From NCBI GenBank assembly GCA_037176845.1, contig JAYKXP010000028.1, positions 434,001-498,000 of the forward strand: 64,000 nt of DNA, written 5' to 3'. Made by a program: the position numbers and the translations under genes. Of the stretch, positions 1-12,700 are shown piece after piece. The notes beneath the pieces were generated by a model, which searched no databases, had not been told where the DNA came from, and worked only from the letters and a program-made list of their open reading frames with translations. Source of the stretch: Paramarasmius palmivorus. Taxonomy: Eukaryota > Basidiomycota > Agaricomycetes > Agaricales > Marasmiaceae. Positions within the stretch are counted from its first letter, which is position 1; every line of letters starts with the position of its first letter.

Positions 1-411
1 GTTGTTGAGGAAGGCAGGCGGTACGCAGACCTCGAGAGAAATAAGATGAGGGAGGCGGATGTCATTGACAAGGCCGAAGCGAAGGAGAAAAAGAGAGAGA
101 AAAAGAGGAAGAGAAAGGAAAGGGAAAGGATGGTATGTCCTGAGCAAATGTTGAGGTTTTATTCTACTGACCGTTTGGCGAAGCTCCAGAACGAAACTGG
201 TGCAGCCTCTATTGGCGGGCTAGACGACAGCGAGGACGATGGTTACGTCTCGCCAGAGTTTGATCTACCTACTTCATCGGATGAGGAGCGAGAATACACC
301 AGGCCGGCAAAACGGAGTAAAGGAATCAATGGGGATCACCATCCGCCAGAATTTTCCACTTTGGAGGACGAGGAGGAGCGAGCGCTTGCGTTGCTACGTA
401 GAGGTAGATAA
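1..411 (+). CDS. DBP4: ATP-dependent RNA helicase DBP4 (DDX10), C-terminal end only
   Basis: An open frame runs in from the left edge and stops at 411, so only the last 136 residues are present. It starts with a charged helix, including ADVIDKAEAKEKKREKKRKR, followed by an acidic serine-rich linker and the ending LEDEEERALALLRRGR. The Lys/Arg-rich segment followed by an acidic tail ending in a Leu-rich helix is the layout I know from the C-terminus of DBP4/DDX10, the nucleolar DEAD-box helicase of small-subunit processome and U14 snoRNA release. The helicase core lies outside the window, so the call rests on the tail alone. It converges with the next gene, 132 bp away. Confidence 0.6.
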   Translation, partial: VVEEGRRYADLERNKMREADVIDKAEAKEKKREKKRKRKERERMVCPEQMLRFYSTDRLAKLQNETGAASIGGLDDSEDDGYVSPEFDLPTSSDEEREYTRPAKRSKGINGDHHPPEFSTLEDEEERALALLRRGR

Positions 412-543
412 ACATGACATCCTGTCAATGATATGCATCTCTATGGCCCTCTGGTATACGAATCTAATCAAGAATATGCTACAGCGTGGTACGTGCAATA
501 AACAAGAACATGTAACGATACAGTGATGGAATGAATGTAAGTA

Positions 544-3500
544 CTAGCATGCGACTTCGGCGAATTTAGACTTGAGTGTAAAAGGTGCAGCAATCGCAGC
601 CAAAAAATCCGAAAAGTCGGAATCTCTGTCCACTATACGTTTGAGCTCCTGCATTTGGGCCCTGGTGGGTAAATGCGTGAGTAGAACGAAGAAATAATCG
701 TCTTTGGGTGTCTGGTTGTCGAAAATGAGGTTGATCTTGTTTTTTCCTTCCATCAAATACGGTCCGAGGTCAAAATTTCCTTCCGGAGTCAACTGTATTT
801 CTATTGAGTATCGAACCAGTGACAACGAAAACAGTATTGCTCACAGTAAGTGGTGGTGTTAGTCGGATACTATCCGATTGTCCTCCTATCGATGCCCGCA
901 AAGAGATCATCAGACCACCTTCTTGTGGCCACGATGATTTCATCTTGTTGATCAAGTAGTGCGGCTTCGCTGGTTTACTATCAGCGATGATATCCAGTAT
1001 ATGCTGAACATCAGCTGATTTGTAGCACCCCAAAGAGACGCAAATGCTTTTGTGAATGTTGTCGTAACTGATACAGGAGGTATCGGATTAGAACTGGCTT
1101 TGCTGAAAAAAGCGATACAAAAGTCACCTCTTGCATTGTACCCGGCGATTCCACTTTTCTACATTCTCCCAATGTTCCTTGAACAGGTCCAACGAGAAAT
1201 TAATTCGCTGTCCCCTAGGTGGGAGTCGTTGATGAGCTATGATTTGCGTCTGTGGACCAAAATGATCTGTTATACAGTCGTTAGTATCTGTAGACCGTGC
1301 ATGTATCTATTCCACGGACCAAGGGCAGGAATGTAGATCTTGTGAGTTGTCGGAGGATTGACAGATCCGAATTGGGGTATACGATCACAAATAGGTGTGG
1401 AATGGCGGGGCGTTAGTCTGTCGGCATTAATGCCAACCACTGGGAGTGGAGATGCTGAATGGGAAACCGAGTGTGGGGAGGCTTGAACAGGCTGCGGCTG
1501 CGGCTGAGCTGGGACGGATGATCGATCCGAACCTGCCTCTGTCAGTGACGGGGAGGAGATGCGTCTTGAGTTCGCCACTGAAGGTGGAACGTTGTTGACG
1601 TTCGGGTTCGGATCAGTAGGTGGAATTTCTGGCAATTGAGTTGGGTGTGGGGATTCGAGGATGACGGACGCCCCCGATATACTCATATCTGGTTCTTGAA
1701 TAGGTTGCGGTGAGTAAGGTACTGGTGTGTTTCGTATTTTGTCTGTTTGGGCATCGATCTTTACCGGAGTCTGGGCGGGCTCAGCTTGTGAAATTGGTTC
1801 GGGGGGTGTAGTTGTCGATACTGAAAGTTGTGGACGATTTGTTTGGACGCTCGATGGTTGCATCACTACCGCTGGGGAGGCCGTTCTCGAAAATTTTCGT
1901 CTATCCTTCTCGGTCTCTTTTCGATAGAACTGCGACGGATCTTCAACTCGCCGAATTCTGGAAGCTGCGTCGAATATTGGAGTAGCGCTCCTAGACATCG
2001 AGCTCTGCAATGTGGTAACAGGCGGAAGAGAAGCTTGTCGCGAAGAGCTGCGTGCCTTTGAGCTAATTTGGGAGACGAGTGGTGATAGCGATGGGAGTGT
2101 CGGTGTAGATGTTTTGGCAATATCTTGAGTGAAATCGGGCGGTTCTATTATAGCATTACTTTGCGCGGGTATCTGGATGAACAGGTCAATGTCGCCACTG
2201 AAGCAAAGGTCATGCGGTGCTCACAGAAGTTGCTGGGACGTCAATATCCATGGCATCTGATTCAGATGTTTGGGGCTCATAGACAACACTGGGTGTAGCG
2301 ACATTTTCTACTTTGCGCTCGCCGTCGGCCATTTCGGTGTCCGGTTTGACATCCACCGTCTAGTGCACCGTCAACTACTTAACACCATCGCCTCGTGAAA
2401 CGTACTCACCTCGCGTTCTAAGATTCCTCCATCTTGTTCAAAAGGAGCCGTCTGTTGTATCATGTTGAAGATTACATCGGCAGCCAGTCGAGCTTCATTC
2501 TCGTCCATTATCATGATAGCATCTCCATCTTCTTTCGCTTTATCGAAGACCAGATCATCTTGCTGGGAATCGGGCCACGAAACAACATCATTCTTGACCA
2601 CAGGAACATAGTCCGTGACATCTTGCGTGTCTTGTTCGCCCAAGCCGTGATCTGCTTCAACTCGGGGAACGGCAGACTCATTGCTTTCTGGCCCTTGTTC
2701 TTCCCACACCGGCTCTGTTTCCACAGGCGAGCCGACAGAACGTGCGGGCCGCTCCCTTTCGGTGTTGTGTTCACCCCAACCTGGTTCTGTTTCGACCCAT
2801 TTAAAGATGACCGGCTCCACCTGTGCAGCCACAGGCACTTGCATTGCAGCGGACTCTTCTGTGGATGTCGCTGGAGGTTCTACTGGAGGCTGCGACGTGC
2901 GGTCGAATGACATATGGGCCGCTTCTTGCCCGATATTATGACTATGTGGTACAAGTTCGGTATTGTTTGTATCGGCATTAGTGTTTGCGACTGAAGCGTC
3001 AAATGGTGGGTCCGTGGAGGCGACACTCTGCATAGACTGAAGAATATGGAGTGCATTGATTTTCCGCTTCTTTTTTGGAGCTCGAGGTAGCGTGGCCTGG
3101 GAAGGTTGTTGTGATACGTCAACATGCGAAGTGGCTATTTGGGACAGCGCTGTGGCGATATGTGGCGGGATGGTGACAGATTCGGCTGTGTGATCAGTGA
3201 ATGATTCTGATGTTTGTGACGTGACGCCAGTGGCGGGCATAGTTTGCGTTGCCTGTGGATCTATTCCGATGTTTGAAGCAATAGTTGTGGGTTGGGGAGA
3301 TAGTTCTATGGTGGTTGAAGTTGAAGGCTCGCTTAACGGTTCTGCGTTCGTTGGCTAGGAATAAAAATAAGCCTAACTCTAAAGAGCAAGACACGTGGGT
3401 AAAAGGCTAAGTACTCACTAGTACCACAGGTTGTTCCTCGACCGATGTAGAAGTAGGGCGCCAGGGACTCGTTTGCGATTCATCTGCATCAATATCAATT

Positions 3501-4017
3501 ACTTGCTTTTGTCTCGACTCGACTGTTGATACGAGATATGCAATCTGCTCTGTATATGACACCTGCGCGTGAGATCGTGATTCCGAACGCCCAAAGGTAT
3601 AACAGACCTTGCATTTCGGGATTCTTGGCGTATTTCTTGGTAAATCTTGCCAGTGTTCTGACCGCGTTTTTGTAAGGCTCGATAAAGGGATGTGCACCGT
3701 AGTCGTTCACATTGAACTGGATTATCGCATTGTCACTGATTCCCAGAGCTTGCTTTAATCGGTCATGAGCATACTGTGTCCACTCTTCAGCAAAACCCTG
3801 TGGATACAATAACTAGGGTGCGCACCGTAACAAGCTCGAGAACCTTTTGCCTCCCTCCTTCATAATACGCCCTTTGATCTGACGCCCATTGCGAGAGCTT
3901 GTCGACTGAGCCTGGATACTTTTCATCGGAGTCCATGTCACGGAACATTTTCTCGAATATCTTTGCATTTTTTGACACGGCATCCATGAACGAGGCCGAA
4001 GGAGATGACTGTGACAT
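544..4017 (-). CDS. Large nuclear protein of unknown function with a possible PINIT-like C-terminal domain
   Basis: This is a multi-exon gene. The ATG at 4017 opens MSQSSPSASFMDAVSKNA; the frame is open upstream but has no other ATG. Exons can be joined across introns near 3815, 3590, 3360-3420, 2350-2410, 2140-2220, 1055-1115 and 795-850. The N-terminal part (about 130 residues) is a compact, mostly helical region containing GFAEEWTQYAHDRLKQALG. A long Pro/Ser/Thr-rich acidic middle follows and carries an SV40-type nuclear signal, APKKKRKINA. The last roughly 230 residues are ordered again. There, SWPQEGGLMISLRASIGG, a DLGPYLMEGKNKINLIF strand pair and DDYFFVLLTHLPT follow the order of segments in the PINIT domain of SIZ/PIAS SUMO ligases, but no SP-RING follows. 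Function is unknown; nuclear location is inferred. The first intron boundary is ambiguous among three in-frame GT donors. Confidence 0.7.
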
Positions 4018-4215
4018 GACTGTCAAAGACTGCTAATGACAGGACATGAGAGAAGAAGAAGGGAGACCAAAATAAACAGTGCATTGTCCAATACCCTATT
4101 GTGGCATAACGAAAGCGCCCGCTCAAACACCCGATGTGATTCAGCTCGGCACTGCCTTGACCTCCTACTTAAACCGCGTCGAGGATTCCACTTCCCAAGC
4201 TCTCCATTCCCCTCA

Positions 4216-5525
4216 ATGTCCTCGGCAGCGGCCTTTGATATGGTCGTCATCGGCTCAGGCGGTGGTCCCGATGAACAGTTCTTGTCCTCGTATGTTCCCG
4301 GAGCTCCTTGCATGATCCCGCGGTTTTCATACGAACAATTTTCTTCTCTAGGTATCTCTTGAAACCGGCCAGAAAATCTTGGGAGGATGGCATCATTGCA
4401 TTGGAGGCAGGTGAGTCACATATTACTACCATAATACGAGAATTTCGATGACACTCGCTTCAGGTTCTGGTCCCGGCGCTCTCAAACGCCTCTTGCACAA
4501 AAATCCCAATCTTTTTGGCGATGAACCACGTTCGGCTGCTGAAATCTTTTCATCAATACAGTGCGCTGCATACCGCTATTAATACGCGCCTCTGACGAGT
4601 ACCTGTTAGGTGTTATCTAATAACCCACGCGCATTTGGATCATATCAACGGTCTCATCATATCTGCTGGTACTGTCACCCTAAAAGGCCCTCGGAAACGC
4701 GTTTACGGTGTAAAAAAGGCACTCGAGGATCTGGAAACAGTATTCTCAGACCGTATATGGCCAAATCTAGCATCATGGAAAGAAGAAGACGAGGATTACA
4801 AGCTATTATACTCTGCGTAAGTAAATACCTACCTTGTTTGCACCCCGCAAGCCGCTCATTTTGTCCCGATCAGTGTCTCACCCAATGAGACATATCAAGC
4901 TATCTTCCCCGACGTGTCTGTGCAAACTGTCGTGATTAATCACGGTAGCAACCAATCTGGAACTTATGAATCGGCAGCATTCTTCGTTCGCGACGACATA
5001 TCTAAACAGGAATTCATCTTTTTCGGCGACGTCGAACCTGACTCTCTTGCTGCTGTTCCTCGGACCATCAATGTCTGGCGTCTCGCCGCTCCCAGGATCG
5101 GACATACACTTTCCACCATCTTTATCGAGTGTTCTTGGCCTTCAGGTCGACCCGACGACTGTTTATTCGGACATCTCAACCCAGAACATCTCACCAATGA
5201 ACTCACAGCACTGGCAACAGAGGTCTATTACCATCGGAACTCGCAGCAGACCACTTCCAAATCAGTTAAGCCTCAGAAAAAGCGCCAAAAGCGTAATCCT
5301 CCCACACTAGGTGAATTACGGGGCGTCTTGGATGGTGTTCGTGTGTACATCATTCATTGCAAGGACCAATTAGACGAGCCTCTTGACCGCCCGATGCGAG
5401 AGGTCATCTGGGAGCAAGTCAAATCATTGATGAACCCGTTGGAGCTGGGCGTTGAGATTTTGAGCGCTGCGCCAGGGATGCATATTGGCAGGTCTTCTCC
5501 CCAAATCTTGCTTGCCCTGTGCTGA
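4216..5525 (+). CDS. PDE1: Class II low-affinity cAMP phosphodiesterase (PDE1 family)
   Basis: Five exons (4216-4289, 4352-4410, 4464-4560, 4610-4816, 4874-5525) join without frame breaks into 362 residues. The protein begins MSSAAAFDMVVIGSGGGPD, typical of the metallo-beta-lactamase fold PDE1 family. The metal-binding motif THAHLDHINGL gives H83-x-H85-x-D87-H88. Later landmarks are FFGDVEPD, the second metal-ligand region, and HLNPEHL near the C-terminus. The enzyme hydrolyses 3',5'-cAMP to 5'-AMP in the cytosol and damps PKA signalling. The ATG at 4216 was chosen because upstream codons of the same open frame look non-coding and the family motif begins right after it. It diverges from the unknown nuclear gene; the two start codons are about 200 bp apart. 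Confidence 0.93.
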
Positions 5526-5934
5526 ATTATCTGCCTGACAGCCATTTAAACCTCAAACACCAACTATTTATTCGACATCAAATGATACCCCTTCCTCAAG
5601 GGTTTTGGTCGCACGTATATATATCAGTTGTATGAACATACCCTCGCTGTAGCCATAGCTTTCTTGTTGTATCTGTCTGCCCAATATAACCCCATCTTGT
5701 TGTGAACGCCATGTGGGTATTAAAGTCATGTCAGCTTTCCAGTTCGATGGGACGATTAGCTACATTGCCATAGGTACGTAGGGGTCATGACTGGGAAAAA
5801 TAAGTACAAGAATGAAAACAGACACGGAAGAAAAAAGAAAGCAAAGTAAGAATCCAGTTGTGCTTAAAAAGTTGCTAAATCTATCAGCAGAGTGCGATGC
5901 GTGGAGATAATAAAGTTAACAGGACGATGAGAGG
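5526..5934. other. Gene-free 3' region between convergent PDE1 and striatin
   Basis: AT-rich sequence with no long credible coding frame. It should hold the 3' UTRs and poly(A) sites of the two flanking genes. I see no repeat or RNA gene. Confidence 0.6.
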
Positions 5935-8742
5935 TTACGACGATGCGTAAAGTTTTACAACACCATCAGCTCCAGCACTTGCCATAAATGGAAGCGAAGG
6001 GTGGAATTCAACGTCGAGAACGCCCTCTCGAGCCTTCTCCCGGTGTGTTGTAATCTCCTGGACACATACACGTGAACCAAGAAGGTCCCAGAACCGAATT
6101 GAGCAATCGTGGCTTCCAGAGACGAGTGAAAATCCGGACGCGTCAATGGATAACGACGTCACTCCGTCCAAATGCGCATGCATGGAATGGGTGCATTGCC
6201 CTAAGAGTCGAGACCGTAAGTGATTATCCCAAAAAGCTGACCAGTGAGCGTCTTACCAGTACCAATATCAAATATCCTGATAAACTTGTCCTCGTGTGCG
6301 GTGACCAATAATGACATTGTAGGATGTGAGGTTATCCGATTGATCTGCGTTGCGGGTGTTCCATCTTTTCGATAGAAGAGAAGAAGAAAAAAAACGTTAA
6401 TCCTGATACATCTGATACTCAGAGGAGCGGAGTCCGTACCGTAACTAATATCACTCGGCAGTCTTGAGACCTCTTTTCCACTTTCAATGTCAAAGATCTT
6501 CACGACAGCATTCTGGTATGCGACTGCAACCTTTTTTAGATCAGTCTTTAGAGCCTCGACGGCCGTCGCTCCGGGAGCGTCATTGTCCTCACGCAACTCG
6601 TCCTGACCCATGCCCTCCAGACCATGCCATCCCCATGTCAGCTTTAGGGAACCGCCACCTGATGGACCACTGACATCCCATACTTTGACTGATCCTTCAG
6701 CACCGCAACTGATCAGCGTGCTTTCGTCCCGCACGAGCGCAAGATCCCATACGGCATCGGTGTGACCGATCAATTCGCCTCGGGCCCTGGTCTCATCGTA
6801 GGGTGCATAGGTCGTGTGAGTAGGCGCAGGTAGCGCCCAGACGCGTATTGACGAGTCCAAGGAGGCGGAATACAATAGGCGTTTTGATGGTGAATGTATT
6901 AGTCGCGTTATAGCGGCTGAATGTCCGCGCAGAGTCAGTTGTGGCTCAATTTCCGTGGTGACTCTGGAACTGATCGACCCAAAATTAATGAAAAACACAT
7001 GACAACGTGAACGAGAAGACATACTTGGAAGAGGCCAAGCCTGCTACGTCCATTCTCCATATCTTCACCGTGCAGTCGTCACCGCCAGTAGCCAAGCACA
7101 GTTCATTCGGATGGAACGCTAATGCTCGAACAGCATCCAGATGACTATAAAGATCGCATAGAAGACAACAATAAGTGACCATATCTTGAATGCAGAAGCG
7201 AGACTTATGCAACTAACTTTCTGAGTGTTCGTTTAGGCTTCCAGACTTTGCTTCCCTCAACTTCGCCATCTACAGTAGAATCATCATCATCTACTTCATT
7301 TTCTTCATCCTTGACGTCTTCTTCAAACTCTTTTCGCCGATCCCAAGGGCCACTAGCGGCCGCAACTGATGCCTCATGGGAGAGCCTGAGTTTCTCTCTC
7401 CATTCACCCGCATCATCCGGTCTGAAAATCGCAGTCAACTGCCGTGACTCTGAATCTTCTTTATCCTTGTCCACAGGAGCGGACTGTGGCTGTGATATTT
7501 GGGGGTTTTGGGACGTAGACGGTTGGGAAAGAGGTGGAGGAGGCTGCTGCTGCTGCTGTTGCTGTTGTTGCGGAACTTGGTGCTGAAGTAGCGGGTTACT
7601 TCGCTCGAGAGGCTGCATCTGGTTTCCGCTTGCTGCCGGAGCAGAAGAAGGTCCGGACATAAGGTTTATGCCATTTATAAGCGAACCCGACTCGGGAAGG
7701 ACTTTTCGAGGCCTGCCGTTGTATGCTATAGGGTCAAAGGGCGGTACGTTGGGTAATGAAAGCGGTATTGACGAATTGTTGATAAGCGGTCGGTTTGGAA
7801 GAGGATTCATGGCCTGAGGTGATGTTAAATATTGGATTTCCTGTAGACATCTGTAGTCGAAGCGGTGCCACGTGCACACGAGAACATGAGAAATGGCTGA
7901 CGCGTTACTAGAAGACGAATACGCACTGCTTCAGATAATCTCTGCTTCTTGCCCTACTCTTTGGATCCCGACCAGGAGGTGGTTTACCCAGCGCTGCAGC
8001 GTTGGTAGAACTTGGACCGTTGGCCCAAGTCGTGCCGGCCCATGAGCTTCGCTGACCAGGACCAACTGAAGGTGCACCATTAGGCAGCCTGTCTGGTAAT
8101 GGCGATTCTATTATTTTGATGTTAGCCTGGCCATACACAGGGATTACACAAAGTGGGCGATATACCTTCGCTCCGCGGGGAACTTGAACTGCTCTCCTCT
8201 TTGTGACCCTGTGGTTCGTCTTTTTGAGCCGTAGACGCCGCCTGTGCTTGTATTGAGGCGAGCTTCGGAGGTGGAACGCTTTGAGTTTGAGGTTGGTTGA
8301 GCTGCTTTGACCTGAAAAGACATGAACACGACACGACACGGTTTAAAGAAGCCCGAGTTTGCTGACCGCTCCATACGTAGCGCATATTCAAGCATTTTTA
8401 TACGTCGCATGAGGTCGAGTTTGACATTCTCAAAAGACCGCCGCTCGCCCTCCAAAAGAGCAATTCTTGCCTATTGCGCGAATGAGCAACGCGACACGGG
8501 AAGGAATGTAAACGCACCCTCATTTCTGCTCTTTCAATTTCCCATTCGTTCCTATCCCGTTCATAACGCCTCCATTCCGTCTGAAGAAAATGAAGAACAC
8601 TCGAGAGAGTGAAATCTTGACCGTTCTGGGGAGGTGGGGGCGGTATATTCTGTGCTGGCTGCTGGTTTTGAGGGTTCTGCTGAGCCTGTTGATTAGGCTG
8701 CTGAGAGTTGTTTTGCTGCAGGCCTTGCAAAGGGCCCAACAT
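5935..8742 (-). CDS. Striatin-family WD40 scaffold of STRIPAK (PRO11/Far8)
   Basis: Starts [10 protein letters not shown] at 8742 and ends [11 protein letters not shown] at 5935, with about seven introns. The order of parts is that of striatin. A Gln/Pro-rich leader is followed by the conserved helix [20 protein letters not shown] (caveolin-binding region) and a coiled coil reading [14 protein letters not shown]. After a long disordered linker with a CAG/CTG-type poly-Gln tract near 7540-7570 come six or seven WD40 repeats, for example [20 protein letters not shown] and [17 protein letters not shown]. Striatin is the PP2A regulatory scaffold of STRIPAK, which controls hyphal fusion, septation and fruiting-body development in fungi. 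Family assignment is firm from the N-terminal helix plus propeller. Confidence 0.92.
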
Positions 8743-9284
8743 TGGGAGCTGAATGGTGAAAGGAAATTCGCTGGTAAAAAAGTATTGTCAAAAAAAAGAG
8801 ACAACGAGAGAACCGCGAATGAGTAAGAGGAAAAGAGAAGGATATGGCCCGGAATAGCTTGGAATCAGGACAAGCTTGGAATATGGAGAAAGACGGCAGA
8901 GAATATGCCACTGCTTTGGTGACACCAAAGGGAGACCAAAGAGGTGACACTAACTAACCTAGAGCTGGCGGCGGGGATTTCTGAATCTGAACTTGTCGAG
9001 TTTCTCATGGCACTGGCAGCACGGCACTCAGCACCATCAGTTTCCAACAAACCAAAACAAAGACCAGTGGTTTAGATTCTCTCCAGTATTCACAGTGCAT
9101 ACATATACTATATGCATACAATGTTCTTTACTTTTTTCAATCCCACCGTTTCATCTCAAAACATGCTCTCAGTACTGGCGCCGGGATATATACGTCGAAT
9201 ACACGTCACAGCAATGCACCTGTCATCCGGGAAACCCGCAAATTCCATCTAGAACTCTATGCACTAGATGCAGCAGTCGTAGAT
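8743..9284. promoter_or_regulatory. Striatin upstream region and TMA7 3' region
   Basis: No coding frame I can support. It lies upstream of striatin (minus) and downstream of TMA7 (minus), so it should hold the striatin promoter and 5' UTR. The stretch around 8760-8840 is purine-rich on the plus strand (pyrimidine-rich on the coding strand), common in fungal core promoters. Confidence 0.5.
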
Positions 9285-9692
9285 TTACTTCTTTCCTGAT
9301 CTATATCAATCAAATGTGAGGAAGGATCCTGCGAGGTGAATGCAAAAGTCTGCGTACTTCTTGATACCACTACCGCCCATCGGTCCACCTGTAAATGCAA
9401 TGAGTACTCTCAAGGCATCTCAAGAAATGCGTATGCAAACCTTTTGAAGCTGCAAAAGATGAGGATCAGCAAGGATCCGACTTGTAGACGTTTGGTTACA
9501 CACCTTTATCGCGAGCAGCCTTCATTGCAGCCTCTTCGGCCTTCTTTTTCTCCTTGAAGGCCTTGTCGTCCTCATCTTCATCCTTCTTGTCTTTCTTGGG
9601 AGCCTGAAAGATTTTCAGAGACCTAGTATTCGTCACATATCCACGATCTTCACCTTCAACGGCTTGAGCTTTCCACCTTGCCTGCCTGACAT
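9285..9692 (-). CDS. TMA7: Translation machinery-associated protein TMA7 (61 aa, four small exons)
   Basis: Four exons (9654-9692, 9504-9603, 9358-9388 and 9285-9300) splice in frame to a 61-residue protein. It begins MSGRQGGKLKPLK, continues APKKDKKDEDEDDKAFKEKK and ends GGPMGGSGIKKSGKK. That start, the acidic-to-lysine core and the GIKKSGKK tail are diagnostic of TMA7 (CCDC72), a tiny ribosome-associated protein of about 64 residues that affects translation. The last coding exon is only 16 nt and the one before it 31 nt. Reading through either intron gives a wrong C-terminus, which is why the final splice to 9300 was preferred. Its start codon is 60 bp from the divergent hydrolase gene. Confidence 0.93.
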
Positions 9693-9752
9693 GGTCAACT
9701 GCGAAGAAGAAACGACAATGTATTTACGTAACACCAGGGATTGGCATGAATA
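9693..9752. promoter_or_regulatory. 60-bp divergent promoter between TMA7 and a secreted hydrolase
   Basis: Only 60 bp separates the TMA7 start codon from the first in-frame ATG of the plus-strand hydrolase. Both 5' UTRs and core promoter elements must overlap here or extend into the neighbouring coding sequence. Confidence 0.6.
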
Positions 9753-12700
9753 ATGCCCATCATGCAGCTCCTGTTGCTATCCTCGATACTCTGTTTCTGT
9801 GTTCTCATGTCACTCGGTTCACCTCAAGCAATTCTTTCTGAAGCGAATTGTGATTCTTGGACTGTCCAATTATCCAGTCAGTGGGACGTAAGTCGCGAAT
9901 CCTCAGAAAGGGACCGTTGTCAATCTAGTGACCTCTCTATCAGGTCCTCGGTCCGTTTCCTATCCATGCCAGAGAACAGCAATATCTATCTCCCTCATTT
10001 CCGCTCAACTGTGCGATATTAATTTGTCCTTTGATTATCTCCTGGACGACCAATAATACTCCCCCTTACTAGTGTCGCAACCCATCAACTTTGGCGCAAG
10101 TTGGCCATCATCTTATGCTGACAATGGACAGGTTTCCTGGGGGAAAGCAACTGCTGATGACGCAGGCAACCTCAAGATCTCTTTCCCCAGCGTCCGGTAC
10201 GTTTACTTTCAACCGTCACGACTCTGAAAAAGACGTCGACTCCAAAATTAGATGGCAGTATTTGAGAGATACAGAAGGTTGGGCCGCATTGCAGCATCAT
10301 GCTGTTCTGCGGACAACAGTGACTGTGATACCACCTTCCGGCAGGCATGAATCTAAAGGGCAACCGCCGAAACTTCGTGTAAACCTTGTCCAAGGTTCTT
10401 ACTTTACTCTCCTTCCTGAACAGACGGATAGTGCTGTGGTACCGCAGTGGCATGCCGGGAATATTTATAACATGGAGCGAGCAATTCCGCGGACGGTTGA
10501 GCTGCCTCATCCACCTTCTACCGAGTCACCTACCACTTACCAGCTTTTCGTGAGCGGGGATTATGAGGTACGCACTTGAGGATTTACTCTATCACGCGTC
10601 TCTCAAACGATGCCCAGATCAGGTTATTTGGAGATCCTCATGTGCAGGGTAGTGACGTTCCTGTCCAGCAGATCAGTGTGAACATCGCAGTCGAAGAGGC
10701 TACTCACGACATCGTACGGGAGGAGAGTCTTGACGTTATATGTGATTTTATCGATGGACATGCGTTTGGAGACGCTCTTGGCATAGCTTTCCGGAGTGTA
10801 TCCGGCTGGTGGACAATAAACAACGTTCAGCTGCAACACAATCCCGAATCAAGCGGCGTAAGTCAACTTTTGCTTCTTCGGTGCCTTTCTCACGCTGTTG
10901 CAGGATTCGTTGTCACTGGCACTTGTCAGACCCACCCGTATTGCTCCAACGCAGACCAGAATTATACCCATACGGATTTCTCAGACTAAACCTTTCACAG
11001 CAACACAATTGCATGTCGAACTCGTTCTGTCTTCGTCAGATAATACCAATAGGGTGATCTTGATCACTCTTCCTATAACACAACTACCACAATGGAGCCC
11101 ATCTATACCTCTTACCCTCAAAGGAACTTATTTTTATGCTTCATCCATCCCAACTGTGTTTACCGCGAAGCCTCCCAGACTCACGAACCTCGACGTGTTG
11201 CGGCCACCTATACTAGCGTTGCGTAAGTCGCGTCGTTCACGAACGCACGTCACACTAAACTTTTATGTAGATGGCGCTGGAGTAGACGTTGTAGGACAAA
11301 CCCTCTGGTCTGATGCACTTCCACAAAAGGATCATAGCTGGATTGTGATGCCGACAGGGAGAACTTCTTGGGTATGCTCTCTGAACGTTAATTCCGAACC
11401 TGGGGTGCTAACGCCTTAGTGAAAGGGATTGGACTGGCACGGTCCGAGCGCCCAAGATGCATGGGCATCACTCGATGCAATAGTGAATATCGTTGCCAGC
11501 AATCCAGAATGGAAGCCTTGGAAGCTGGAACAGAATACACGGGCAGTAGTTCTGGGTCACTCGAATGGCGGACAAGGTGCTTGGTATATTGCATCACGAT
11601 TCCCCGACCGAGTTTTAGCAGGTATGCGTGTTCCGATCTCATCCTTCTTGCGAGTTATTCGTTCATATTATATCCAGTACTTCCCGCGGCAGGATACATC
11701 AAATCCCAAGCCTATATACCCTTAACCCTTTCTAGGCGAGTTGGTCGATCTTCAAAGCCGGAGTACGGTTTGATTTACCAGCGAACAGATCTGCTCATTA
11801 CATTGATCCCGCATTGCGTGCGATCTTGGAATCTTCCCTTACGCCGGACGATAACGATCTTTTCCTGTCAAACTTGGTCGACACACCCGTCCTCGCTATC
11901 CATGGGTAGGTGGTCTGTTTCTAACGAGACGTGATTTATCTAATGCCGTGAAATAGTGGCAACGATGAGAATGTGCCCGTTTGGCACACTCGTGAGCTTG
12001 TCAGTGGACTGCGGACCTGGGACCCCAACTCCTCAGTGACGTATGCCCTGTAATCTGTAGGTAGTTTGCAGTCATCTGATGGCTTCTATCTGCACAGTTT
12101 CAAGGAAGACCCTGGACAAGGCCACTGGTATTCGACTGTGTTCGATAACAACCAAGTCCAAGATTTTCTGGACCGTGTCATCGAAGCACCTCCTGCTCAC
12201 AATGCTAGGCAATTCACACTGACGGTCGCCATACCTGCAGACAGCGGCTCTATGAATGGCTGGCAGATTCAGCGCCTTAGCATACCCGGGCGGTGAGTGC
12301 TCTATGTGGCAGCTAGTTATCCCGCTCAACAAAATGTCGTTGAAGGCTGGGACGACTGCACATTACAACGACAGCTGACCATGAAGTACGAGTGATATCG
12401 TCGAACGTCAAGTCCTTCTCCGTACATCTGGGCGCCTTCCCTGTTTCGTCCCTTTGGATCGACAATTCCAAGGTCCAGCTGCCTCATACCAACAACGGTA
12501 ACGACGGCGTGATGGCATTCGAGGCTGTTGACTTCAAAATCTGGAAGGTAAGCGTTACTACATGCTCTAGAGCTGCTGCCGTAACTCACCTTCTAATCTA
12601 GGTGTCCAAGACAGCGAGTCCCTTGCAAAGATCAGGTCGTGTTCAGACCATACTGACGTCTGAAACCCCGCTGGTGTTCGTAGTACCAGCAAAGGGTGCT

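Noticed and set aside
1052..1336. Plus-strand frame inside the long nuclear gene
   Set aside because: Spliced minus-strand exons cover the same bases and join in phase; the plus frame has no family likeness.
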